Shown here: piece after piece, positions 51,625 to 61,061 of the stretch
Numbering within the stretch: position 1 is the first letter of the stretch
Layout: each line of letters begins with the position of its first letter
Source: Phytophthora colocasiae
Lineage: Eukaryota; Oomycota; Peronosporomycetes; Peronosporales; Peronosporaceae
Length of the DNA: 64,000 bases
Reading direction: 5' to 3'
NCBI GenBank assembly: GCA_018806915.1
Contig: JAGKQI010000028.1
Coordinates: forward strand, 620,001-684,000
The notes under the pieces: model-generated
What the model was told of the DNA's origin: nothing
The model's input: the letters and a program-made list of their open reading frames with translations, nothing else
Database searches by the model: none
Program-made: the position numbers and the translations under genes

Positions 51625-53100
51625 TGTGGTGAAGTGGATTCAAATCAAACCGGATACGACGCAGAACGACCACGATGATGGGTGACGTGCGACAGTGGTG
51701 CTACGATAAGGACAGGTCCCTGGAACGGGGTACCTATTCTAGGGCGGACCCTAAGTTAGGACTCACTTGGCCTAGCTGACCTACGTTCGGATCCCACAGT
51801 TCTAAGTGCGGATCCGGTGGTCCTGGCGCGGATCCGGCAGTCTTAAGTGCGGATCCGGCAGTCCTTAAGTGCGGATCCAGCAGTCTTAAGTGCGGATCCG
51901 GCAGTCTTAAGTGCGGATCCGGCAGTCCTTAAGTGCGGATCCGGCGGTCTTAAGTGCGGATCCGGCAGTCTTAAGTGCGGATCCCGCGGTCCTAAGTGCG
52001 GATCCTTCAAACCCAAGATCCTCGGATCCTGAAGCCGGATCCCCAAGATCCAAGATCCTGAGATCCAGATCCAGGATCCTCGGATCCCGAAGCCGGATCC
52101 CCAAGATCAGATCCAGATCCAGGATCCTCGGATCCCGAAGCCGGATCCCCAAGATCCAAGATCCCGAGATCCAGATCCAAGATCCTCGGATCCTGAAGCC
52201 GGATCCCCAAGATCCAAGATCCCGAGATCCAGATCCAAGATCCTCGGACCCCGAAGCCGGATCCCCAAGATCCAAGATCCAAGATCCAGAGATCCAGAGA
52301 TCCAGACCCAAGATCCTCGGATCCTGAAGCCGGATCCTCGGATCCTGAAGCTGGATCCCCGGATCCGAACTCGGATCCTCAAGATCCAAGACATCGACAT
52401 AGTGGAGAAGTTGCAGGAGAGCCAGCATGATCTAAGATAGAGATTTGCGATGGGCAAGATAGGGTACAGGATGAGGAACTGGATAACCATAAATCAGAGA
52501 GTCGAATTTACCTTCTAGTGCGCAAGTGGTTTTCCTCAGGGCTCACCAAGGGAAGAGGATAGCGTATTGGCCTCCCCTTAGTGTTCCTGCAAGTCACTAC
52601 GCACACCTAGCTACAGCTAAGACCGGATCCCCGATTTGGCCGGCTTACCTTACGCTAGTGAAGACCCCGGATCCAACGGTGTTGATTGCTTAACCGTAGG
52701 ATCCCTCGACCTCTCAACACCCTCAAGATCAACCGCTACAGGAGGCGGCAAGCAAGACAGTAAAGGAAAGGAAAAGGAGCCCCACACCCACCAAGGCAAC
52801 CCCGGATCCAAGGATCCACAAGATCTTCGAGTCCAAGACCAAGATCCCCCCAACCAGGACCTGTGTGCAGGAATACCCACGCAAGTCCAACCTCCCAAGT
52901 CCCCGCCAAGGACGTTCAAGCCCTCACGCCTGTGTACAGTCTCCCGTTTCTGAGAGAGCAGATCCCGCCCACTGACGGGTACACAAGGTGAGCCTCAGCA
53001 ACCCCCACGGTTATCGGAGTACCCCCTCCGTTAGTCAGTGTCTGGGCGCCGTGTGTGAACGTTGGATCCCTGCTCATTCCAGCGGATCCACTACACCACA
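51625..53100 (+). repeat. B2 3' LTR (1476 bp)
   Basis: Partner of 40015-41543. Preceded by AGGGGCGAT, the weak purine-rich tract seen in B1. Confidence 0.95.
51790..52375. repeat. GGATCC tandem arrays in B2 3' LTR
   Basis: Same 21-22-bp and 58-bp units as in the 5' LTR, with fewer and partly rearranged copies (a shortened unit near 52105). Confidence 0.9.
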
Positions 53101-53601
53101 AGAGCGCGAACAAGCTCGACAAGCGAAGTACTATGATAGGAAATCACGAACGGGACGAGACTTTGAACCAGGCGACAGAGTGTGGGTGTTTCGACCTCCG
53201 AGAGGATCGAAAGCTTCTAAATTTGTGCACTCTTGGATCGGACCGGTACGAGTACTTGGACCCGCGGGTTACGATAACCTACTGCTACGAAGAGAAGATC
53301 AGGACGGAGGCGGGGAGCTGTTAATAGCTCATGTTTCATTTCTGGTGAGATACCACCACCCCGGCCAAGTGTTGCAAAGCGTGGGAGACGATATCATTGA
53401 CGAATTGGTCGATGAAGAAACGTGTGAGCGTGAAACAATAAAGCGACGAGCGGAACGACTGATCGAGCAATGACGGCTCAAGTTAGCGAAGTCACGGCTG
53501 GACGAGTACCAAAACGAAAGGAACGAGCAGTTCAAAGTGCGGCTGAACAGGACGAGCAACGTGGAATGTTGGTGGAACTTCGGAGGCGACGAAGAAGAAA
53601 C
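53101..53601 (+). pseudogene. pol: C integrase C-terminal domain
   Basis: Resumes the C integrase after B2 (REQARQAKYYDRKSRTGRDF, GDRVWVFRPPRGSKASKF, the usual C-terminal SH3-like region). TGA at 53471-53473 interrupts RLIEQ|RLKLAKSRLDEY; CGA to TGA is the simplest explanation. Coding continues in frame to the hAT-type insertion (NVECWWNFGGDEEE). Confidence 0.86.
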
Positions 53602-54190
53602 CAGGGTTGTGAAAAATAAGATTGTTATTTAATTGGGCTCCAAGACTCGGGTCAATCAGTAATTTGTTTATTGCAATTTTGTTTTCAATCATATCATCGA
53701 GCTATGATTAGTAGAAAACCACCTAACCGTAACCTTAACCCAAACCCCTTGACGCTCGCTAAAGCTTTGCGAGAACTTTAACTACACCGCTTTCAAAGCG
53801 TGGCGCTTTAACGACGATGGCTTGTGGGCTGAGGTATTTCGCAGTTGGTGTGAACTCCTTCGTAATGGCATCAAACAGACACCGCACGTCCAATATAGTC
53901 GCATGTTTGGGTCTTGCAGAAAATTGCAAAGTGAGGAGACTGCTGGAGTGTCGAGCGCTACCTCAGAGCTGTCTCGTCGAAGTTGTTTACGTCGTGCAGG
54001 CCCAGAAGACCACTGCTTGCTCATTATTGATGCGTTAAGAGTACTGAAGTAGCTCGTGACTTCACGATAACGTGCAGAACGCAAGCTAAACGCCACAGTG
54101 AAATGGAGGATTATTTGGACGTGATTGAGACTCGCTCAATCAATAGTTATTGAATTATTTGAAAGTCAAATTGTTTTTTTCACAACCCTG
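53602..54190. mobile_element. Non-autonomous hAT-type element (589 bp)
   Basis: Terminal inverted repeats CAGGGTTGTGAAAAA / TTTTTCACAACCCTG with an exact 8-bp target duplication GAAGAAAC (53594-53601 and 54191-54198). An 8-bp duplication with CAGGG ends is typical of hAT. No complete transposase is seen; a minus-strand stretch near 53790-53880 reads FDAITKEFTPTAKYLS without recognised motif. Confidence 0.88.
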
Positions 54191-54376
54191 GAAGAAACAG
54201 CCGGACAGTATGTCCTTGAAGTGGAGTTGCAACCACTACGAGAGAATGACGATCGACGACTTAGTCTGCGATCTGAACGGGATGACGGGACATTCTGGGT
54301 CTCTATGCGGGACTACGAACCGTTCTATCAGGCCGCCAGAGTCGTGGAAGACTCTGGAGAAGGAGAAGGCGTGTAA
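54191..54376 (+). pseudogene. pol: C Pol C-terminal tail
   Basis: Last ~60 codons of C pol after the hAT-type element (TAGQYVLEVELQPLRENDD ... FWVSMRDYEPFYQAARVVE). The stop TAA lies inside the first bases of the 3' LTR (GTG TAA), so the LTR end supplies the terminator codon. No chromodomain recognised. Confidence 0.78.
54356..54369 (+). other. C polypurine tract
   Basis: GGAGAAGGAGAAGG, 2 nt before the 3' LTR. Also encodes the GEGEG end of Pol. Confidence 0.75.
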
Positions 54377-55360
54377 CAGGATTAGTGCGCATCTTGAAGA
54401 GACAACGGTCAATGATAGCGGACGGGTGAATGTAGCTGCCGTGGATAGTCGAAGAACGCCACAAGTTGAAGTTGGCATTGATGGACGAACGCTAGACGAT
54501 CGGGAGGAAGGAGAAATAACGACTTCGGCTCACCCCGATGACGGTGATTGGCAGACGACGTCGCAAACGATGACAATTACTGGAACCGACGAAGATCTGG
54601 GTGGTTCCGACGTGGATCTCAGTCAGCCTCTTCGCATGTGGAAACGAACGATGGACGGAAGCAAGGACTCTCGAGTCTCAGTATCGAATTTGCAACGGGG
54701 AAGCGAAGACGCACGAAATAAGCGACGGAGGTGACAAACTCCTGAATTTGCCCGACAGTGAGAGCATCGAATTGACGTTGACGGAGAAAGGCCCCGACGG
54801 TGACAATTGTTGAAGTCGCCCGAAGGCACACTCGTAAAAATTACCCCGACACTGAGTCGACGAGCAACAAGAACGAACGTTGAGTGTTGTCGGTGACGAC
54901 CGATTGACTGACGGACGGACGGACGGACGGACGAGTAAGGACGAAGGTAAGTAGGAGAGAGTGGGAGTAGAACGAACGGATTGAACTGGTAGCTTAGGAC
55001 GACAACCGAGTGGAGGCTGATACGATCGAGACTTGGACGGACGAACCCCTGTGCGTGAAGTTGGTACTAGTAGCGACACCAGCGAGGAGCTCCAAGGAAG
55101 ATCATTAGTGCTGACGATACGAGGGAGTTGTTCGAAGTGAACGATTGATTGAACGAACGGACGGACGAACGTAAGGGTGAAAACTCTATTACATTTGAAT
55201 ACAAATAGGAACGAAGTTCCGGCGCAGGTGACTGAGCCAGCAGAGTGTTGCTGTTATTGATCGTGAACTAGCCCTAAAACAAGAACCCGGCGAGACAAAC
55301 GTAGATAAGTACTGTCAGCCATACGACCCGCTAGCGAACAGGCGTATTGGGTTCGTCACA
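54372..55360 (+). repeat. C 3' LTR (989 bp)
   Basis: Matches 23671-24659 with about ten differences. Coding-like frames crossing its start come from C Pol. Confidence 0.94.
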
Positions 55361-55620
55361 ATGGTCTGGGAGTAGTGGCAGATTTATAAAGTGACATACT
55401 CAATTAAATTTTATTTTTTTCAAAAATTTGTAAATGCGGGGCAAAAATGAATGAGTGCCCGTATCGGCTCAGCAATATGACGTACAGCATGGCCTGGCAG
55501 TGTCGGGTGCTGCTGCTCCTCTTGAATGGTGCAGCTACTTGTCATAACCTCTGCAGCACTTCAACGCTTTCGATTGACGCGATTACCTCAGAGGCATGTC
55601 ACTTAGCGGCTTCCTAAACG
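55361..55620. other. Upstream flank of the Merlin gene
   Basis: Continues the minus-strand Merlin locus beyond the C insertion. After ATGG it holds a TATA-like TTTATAAATC on the minus strand about 20-30 bp from the Merlin ATG, then an A/T-rich stretch. A Merlin terminal repeat is expected here but I could not identify it because the other end is lost. No gene seen. Confidence 0.45.
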
Positions 55621-56088
55621 ACAGAACCGCACAACAACGGTGAAGGTAAGTAGGGGCGACTGTCGCGAGTCGGTCTTGGGCGGGACGGTAGACGCTGCGG
55701 GTTACAAGTAGAAGGAACGGTAGAGCTATAAAAGCGCACCACAAAAGTAAAGAAAAAATAAAAAGCGATTATTCTTTGACTTGGGGTTTGTGCTGCGGTG
55801 CCCAAGGTAAATTCACGACTGACCTCCACCAGCACGCCCTTCCTTCACTGCTTTCCAACGTCTCACGTCCTCCAAAGTCCTCTTCCTTGTCCTTCCCGGG
55901 TCCGTACCTCCTCGACGGTACCTCTCACCCCTTCCCCACGCATACTAGGGGCGCTGTTAAGCCCAGCGTAGCTCTAGTTCGTGTCCTCCGTCCTCGGCAT
56001 CAGCTCACACGCAACCTGGCGCATGCTCCCCGCTCTTTCTTGGCCACACAGACCTCGTTTCCCTAGCAATAGCGGCGCGCATTCACCC
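55621..56088. other. Intergenic, possible promoter near 55723
   Basis: Contains GAGCTATAAAAGCGC at about 55723-55737 on the plus strand, a strong TATA-type box, followed by an A-rich stretch. No convincing gene follows within the next 300 bp; a short Pro/Ser-rich frame (55776-56066) is not supported by anything else. Confidence 0.35.
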
Positions 56089-57267
56089 TCATGCTGGCTG
56101 CGACCGGGGCCGGCTCGAACAACTCCTCGCCATACATATGGTCTTCCGCAATGCGACGGGTCGTGGATCGGGTTTCAGAGGGGGAACGGTCGGGACCGTG
56201 CCCGAGACGGTGGCCACCGTTCTCACTCGTGACATCCTCCCCGACTGAAACTCGACGCCCACGTCGAGCGGCTCTCTCTCTCGAGCAGCAGCGAGCTCGT
56301 CCCTTTGCACTTGTTCCTTCAGCTCCTGTCTTTCGGCTTCCCACTTCCGACCGAGATTCACGCGAGGTCTAGGCCCTACGCAACCGTCTTGACGCCAGAA
56401 CGCTTCACTCAGACGCTCGACTTGCTCCTGGTCTCTCAGATCTTTGACCCACTGGGCGTAACGGTCCCCAGCCATCTCGAAAGGTGTCAGGCCCCCTGAT
56501 GACGCTTCATAACAACGGAGAGCTCTGCTAGCAAAACCCACGACGACGACCGCACCGCTCACGCTCATTATATCATAGTCGAACACAAACTCGTCTTCGG
56601 ACGCGAAGCCACCGTCCACCAATGCGTAGTTCAGGACGGTTAGTAGCACTCCGACCCCCGACACTCCGTAGCAGGCCCATTCCAACAGTTCATACACGTA
56701 CACTACCGTGTAGAATACCGCATATAGCGTTAGCGACGTAAACGCTTAGAAACCACGACCGGCACAGCACGCTCTATCAACCGTTCTCCGGTACTCCACT
56801 TGCGAACCGTTCCAGTATTTCACGGAGGAACGGCAGCCTAGCTCCAAGACGTCCGGTACGAACACGCACCACAGGGCATGGGAAGCCTCAAACCACTTGT
56901 ACAGCAGGCGTCCCAGGCCGTGTAGATGTTCATCTCTAACTTCCAGTATAGTCAATGGTGCCAGCCACAATGCTTCGTACATTTTCCATCGACGCTCGGA
57001 CGGAGTGTTGTGAAGAAGCACGCTCCGACTAACAACCCGACGTTAGCTCTTGATGCTTTCCTTGGCGATATCGGCCCACTTGTACGAGAAACAGAAAGCT
57101 GTCCATCCCAACCGCGCCACTATGTTCCAAAGGGAGAGGAGCACACCCCCGAGCGCCCACAGCAGTCCCAACCAGTGATAGCGAACGGGGTGCCACATCA
57201 GCATAGTAGACGAGCGTACCATCCATAGGCACCATTCTATGACTTCCTCAACCGAGTCGTCCTTCAT
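56089..57267 (-). pseudogene. Unrecognised membrane-like protein, two in-frame stops
   Basis: Three stretches on the minus strand share one frame: 57267-57043 (MKDDSVEEVIEWCLWMVRSS), 57021-56746 and 56703-56089, separated only by TAA codons at 57043 and 56746. Together about 390 codons. Hydrophobic segments LGLLWALGGVLLSLWNIVA, ACYGVSGVGVLLTVLNYAL and MSVSGAVVVVGFASRA look membrane-spanning. The last third is charged and coiled (RQELKEQVQRDELAAAREREP). CAA to TAA changes would explain both stops. Family unknown; it may be host or another mobile element. Confidence 0.5.
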
Positions 57268-57347
57268 GCCAGCTCCAATTGCAAAGTGCTTCGTAGTTCC
57301 ACATAGCTTCTCCGTCTCACTAGTCCGTGGTCAACAATCTCAATTAG

Positions 57348-58097
57348 ATGTGTACCGTGTCCCACATCACTCATCTGTCAGATCCGGTTCTTTCCTCTAA
57401 ATTTCCTGGTCTCAACTGGCGTGTCAACCGCAGTCTCGCGACATCCATCACAGAGGCAGGGCTCCTGGCGTCTCACCCGCCAGTCCCGCATTCGCCTCCA
57501 GTCCCCAAAGTTGCCTCCGCCACTATGCCGAAGTCCCAAGATTCAAACAAGGACGCCATCGTTGGCCGTCTCCGCGCCCGCCTGGACACCAAGGCCAAGT
57601 CCAGCGACGCCGACAAGTCTCTCGCCGCCCAAGTGGACTTCTACACGCAGTTCCGTTCCCTCCTAGCCATCAACGACGCTTCCACGGGCCTTGAAGCCCT
57701 CGACAACCTTGCCCTCTCCATCGTTACTGCCGACGGAACGGTTCCTTCCGTCCTTAGTGAAGTGGTAACGCTTCTACCAGCTCCCGACTCCATGCGATCC
57801 GGCAGTCCCCCGTCACATTCTCTCTTTAATTCGTCCTCCTTGTCCAAGCGTCCAGCCACCCGAGGTTCTTCCAAGTCCAGCCCTCCAGCCAAGAAGCAAC
57901 GCACCAGCAGCTCGTCATCTCCGTCCTCCGCGCCCAACAAACTGGCCTACAAGTTTAAGTTGCCGCGCGACATTCCCAAGCCCATCAAGAACGACATCAA
58001 CAAGATCCTCACGGAGGCCACCGAGCGTGGCAAGGCTCCGTTCCGTCTCGCGTATCCATGGTCCCAGCAGCGCGCCTGGTACGACCCCAACGAGTAT
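57348..58097 (+). CDS. Unrecognised protein, 3' end cut by A3
   Basis: Divergent from the preceding frame. ATG at 57348, or at 57525 (MPKSQDSNKDAIVGRLRAR), open to the A3 LTR at 58098. N-terminal helical part, Ser/Pro/Lys-rich middle with a basic AKKQRTSSSS motif, then an ordered block (LAYKFKLPRDIPKPIKNDIN ... PFRLAYPWSQQRAWYDPNEY). The remainder lies beyond A3 and D2, outside the window. Could be a Gag-like or DNA-binding protein; I do not recognise it. Confidence 0.5.
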
Positions 58098-58557
58098 TGT
58101 AACGGGGTTACACGTACAAGTGGTTGTACCACTTGTAACTCTAACAGTTAGGATAACTGTTAGAGGTTGGAAATGGGCCTCAGACCTTGGTGTGCTGTAC
58201 ACACCAATGGATACATGGTCGAACCACATTATTGGGTGGTTCGTGTGCATTTATGCATATTATTGGTAGAAAGTAACGGATTTCTACCAATCACTGAGCA
58301 GAGTTTCTGCCAACCACACGTTGGCAGACCCTTTAGAAATAGATAACAAACAGTTTTAGGAGGTCCATAATTGGCTTATGCCAAATTCAATAACAGTTCT
58401 CATTTTACGGTATTTTGCAGTTTAATGTAGTTAATTTTGATTTAATTATACTTATTTAAATAAGTATACTTAAATTAAGTCTATTCTAATTGCACGCTTC
58501 CTCATACACGTAAGTGCACGTGTACGTCACCTAATAGGTCTAGGTAGACCCATTACA
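58098..58557 (+). repeat. A3 5' LTR (460 bp)
   Basis: Starts TGTAACGGGGTTACA, ends CCCATTACA. Densely packed with hairpins: 58116-58136 (9 bp), 58139-58165 (12 bp), 58263-58290 (10 bp), 58306-58328 (9 bp). The boundary is set by the TG/CA ends and the primer site; the 3' partner is outside the window. Confidence 0.88.
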
Positions 58558-58559
58558 CC

Positions 58560-58577
58560 TGGTAGCACTTTGTAGTC
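58560..58577 (+). other. A3 primer-binding site
   Basis: TGGTAGCACTTTGTAGTC, 2 nt after the LTR, nearly the same as in D1. Confidence 0.75.
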
Positions 58578-58606
58578 CGTCCCACGACCGACTGCTGTTC
58601 GTTCGT

Positions 58607-59593
58607 ATGGAGTCATACGAACGCGGGGTAGAGAACTCCCCAATGGATGAGGGATCCACTGGGACCCCTCACATGTCCTTGACGCGCACGGACTGTGCCC
58701 ACCTGTCAGATCCAGAGTGGGAAGCTCTCCAAAGACTTTCACAAGTCATTGGAGAGGCAGCGGTAGCGACGATGCTTCGTACGCTATCGCCGACAGAGCA
58801 ACACGGTGTTGCTCTGGGGTACATTGTTAAGGAGCAACGAGATGTTGCTGCCTCGGTGGCTTCCCCGAAGCCACGCGTGGAGTCGTTGAAACTCCACGTG
58901 AGTACCTACACGGGGAAGGAGGACGAGACCCTCCTTCGTTGGCTTGTCGAACTTGACACAGCCGTTGCGGCTCGACGTATCGTCGATCCGATGTCGAAGG
59001 TCGCGTTCGCCATGTCATGTCTTGGCGGACGTGCGAGGAGTTGGGCCTATGGGCGCCGACTCTCGGATCCTACGTGCTTCAACACGTACGAGGTGTTCAA
59101 AGAGGAGCTCAAGCTTGCGTTTGAGCCCCCGAAGAACGAGTTCAGATCGAGAGCGGAGTTTCTCGATCTGCAGCAGGGCAAGGGTGAAGTTCACACCTTT
59201 GTCCAGCGTGCTCGATACTTGGTATCGAACATAGTGGCCAACCCGATCGACGAGGCGACCAAGGTCGTCACGTTCATGAAGGGACTAAGAGATGGTCCCG
59301 TCAAAACATATCTCTTCCGAGAGTATCCGAATACTCTCGAAGAGGCGATCAGCCTTGCGATGCAAGAGGAATTTAGCCGGCGTCAAGCTAAACTCCATGC
59401 GAACGCGCCGAAGCCGGCGCGTCCTGTTGCGAAGACGGGAGGTCCGGAACCTATGGACCTCTCGAGTGCTACGACTGCTGGTCAACAGCAGCGTAAGAAC
59501 GTCAAGGTTCGATGTTACAAGTGTAGTAACATCGGTCACTATGCACGCGAGTGCACAGCGGGCGGGCGTTCAAAAAACGCCAAGGACCAGTAG
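58607..59593 (+). CDS. gag: A3 Gag, intact
   Basis: 328 residues from ATG 58607 (MESYERGVENSP), 50 nt past the LTR. Gag domain about residues 80-270. Single CCHC knuckle CYKCSNIGHYARECT near residue 304. Ends TAG 59591-59593 in the frameshift stem. No lesion. The nucleotide sequence is a near-continuous series of hairpins, for example CTCTCCAA-a-GACTT / AAGTC-a-TTGGAGAG at 58725-58756. Confidence 0.92.
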   Translation: MESYERGVENSPMDEGSTGTPHMSLTRTDCAHLSDPEWEALQRLSQVIGEAAVATMLRTLSPTEQHGVALGYIVKEQRDVAASVASPKPRVESLKLHVSTYTGKEDETLLRWLVELDTAVAARRIVDPMSKVAFAMSCLGGRARSWAYGRRLSDPTCFNTYEVFKEELKLAFEPPKNEFRSRAEFLDLQQGKGEVHTFVQRARYLVSNIVANPIDEATKVVTFMKGLRDGPVKTYLFREYPNTLEEAISLAMQEEFSRRQAKLHANAPKPARPVAKTGGPEPMDLSSATTAGQQQRKNVKVRCYKCSNIGHYARECTAGGRSKNAKDQ

Positions 59594-59613
59594 GCGCGGG
59601 GCGTCCTACTGGT
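59572..59613 (+). promoter_or_regulatory. -1 ribosomal frameshift signal, A3 gag/pro
   Basis: A AAA AAC at 59572-59578 (TCA AAA AAC in gag), 7-nt spacer, stem ACCAGTAGG 59586-59594 / CCTACTGGT 59605-59613, loop CGCGGGGCGT. The -1 frame is open into protease. Confidence 0.86.
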
Positions 59614-61061
59614 GATGCAGTCTCGCGTGTCGAGCTTGGACACGCGACGATGAGGACTGCTGCCCCCAGCGAGAAAGTTTCTCGCTGTAAGCTGCAAGAT
59701 GACAAGCCAAACCTTGTCATCCTGAACGTGATGTCGAAGAGAGTAAACTCTCTTCGTGCCCTAGTGGACTCGGGCGCGTCGAACAACTTTGTTCGACAGG
59801 GAAGTCTTCGAAGACTTGACTTCGAAGAGGCCGACACGCCTCGCAGCGTGTTGGAGGTGCGGTTGGCAACGGGTGCCACCGTGAGGACTGAGAAGCGCGT
59901 AGTCCGTGTGCGCTTCTCTTACAAACGAAGGACGTTTGTAGAAGATCTTATCGTCTTGGATCTAGACGATAAGTTCGACTTAATATTAGGCATGCCGTGG
60001 CTTGCACGGCATGACCCGGTGATCAACTGGGAGAAGCGTACGCTCGTACGCTTCAACAACACATGCGCGACAGAGAGCGATGGCCCTGTCAGTGCTGCAC
60101 ATGCACCGGCCGGTGCATGTGGATCCCCAGTTGAGGCAGCAGCGGCCGCCGCTGCCTCCGATCGCCGCCGGCGACCGCCAGCGACTCAGGGAGTCGTTGG
60201 GAGAAAATGTGTGTCGACTCAGAACTCTGAGCCGAAGGGTCGCGGTCACATGAGTGATGGTCACGTGAATGTGAATCACCTGACGCATAAACATCTGCCT
60301 GATGTTTGTCACAGGAGTGATGGTCAGGTGAATCGCATTCACCTGAGAGAAGGTAAAATACCGGTATTACCGGTATCGCTTGGAGGTACTTCAAGCCCCC
60401 AAGGGTCGCGCCGACGACGTCGCGTCAACTCTGGGAGTTGACGAAGCAAATAATATTCGGGGAACCGAAGACGTGCGTCAGCTCTGGGAGCTGACGCCAC
60501 TGGCGCTTCGCTGCTAGTTCCGGGAACTAGCGATCGGTCATCAGCTCCGGGAGCTGATGAGACGTGTATAGGCGAACAGTCGCTGCTAGTTCCGGGAACT
60601 AGCGATCGTACATCCGCTCTGGGAACGGATGATATGTGGAAGCGAACACTCGCCAGCGCAGGAAGCTGGCGAGAGCACATCGACTCCGGAGTCGACGATG
60701 CGGTTGCTTCATCCGCTCCGGGAGCGGATGGAGCTGCAGCGGTTCAGGGAACCGACTGCGCGGCAGGAGGTGCTGGCGGTTGCAAACGCCCAGCACCCGA
60801 ACAACCTGCGTGCTCACGGGCAGCAGCGCTGCACGCGATGAGCGGCACTCAAGCCGGGCTTGATAGTGCGAGTCAGCGGAAGGAATCCGCTGACGATTGC
60901 GATAACGTCCCGTCCAAGGTGCGATGCCTTGGACGTGGAGCACCTGGAGCCGGGCTCCATGGTAGATCTTCGCGGCGCAAGCTCAGGGAGCTGCGCGAGT
61001 CTCAGTCCGGGACTGAGACGGGTGTATCTGCAGTGCAGACACCGAGTGTCGAGACGTTGAA
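59579..61061 (+). pseudogene. pol: A3 protease and linker, one frameshift, cut by D2
   Basis: Entered by the -1 shift. Protease LVDSGASNNFVRQGS and LILGMPWLARHDP. Open to 60441, where an extra base near 60382 (relative to A1) shifts the frame; the linker resumes in another frame (60634 on: GADGAAAVQGTDCAAGG, LHAMSGTQAG) until D2 at 61062. The linker is built from short palindromes such as CATGCACCGGCCGGTGCATG (60100-60119). Confidence 0.85.

Larger units (their letters stand above)
40015..53100 (+). mobile_element. Ty3/Gypsy family B, copy 2 (B2), complete
   Basis: 13,086-bp element in the C integrase, target duplication AGAG (40011-40014, 53101-53104). Same gene order as B1. One copy of the duplication restores the C reading frame exactly, confirming the boundaries. 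Pol is uninterrupted from about 46166 to 50412; the only clear polyprotein break is a 1-nt insertion near 46163, and the gag start context differs from B1. The antisense gene is almost wholly deleted and replaced by a 21-bp satellite. Confidence 0.95.
23671..55360 (+). mobile_element. Ty3/Gypsy family C, complete, with three nested insertions
   Basis: LTR retrotransposon with 989-bp LTRs at both ends and target duplication ATGG (23667-23670, 55361-55364). Own sequence is 23671-28399, 36308-40014, 53101-53601 and 54191-55360, about 10 kb. The rest is D1, B2 and a hAT-type element. RT box is YLDD, with no chromodomain recognised. LTRs differ at roughly ten positions (about 1 percent), so C itself is fairly young. 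Broken by frameshifts near 25210, 27750, 36690, 37905 and 38755 and by two CGA-to-TGA-type stops. Confidence 0.93.
58098..61061 (+). mobile_element. Ty3/Gypsy family A, copy 3 (A3), 5' part
   Basis: 5' LTR, primer site, gag, frameshift signal, protease and linker, then interrupted by D2 at 61062. The rest lies right of the window. It gives the uninterrupted version of the A1 region and shows the empty site for B1 (GCGACTCAGGGAGTC near 60180). Confidence 0.93.

Noticed and set aside
54377..54734. Frame continuing from C Pol through the 3' LTR
   Set aside because: The same peptide is read in the 5' LTR without gag or pol; the C Pol stop lies at 54374-54376.
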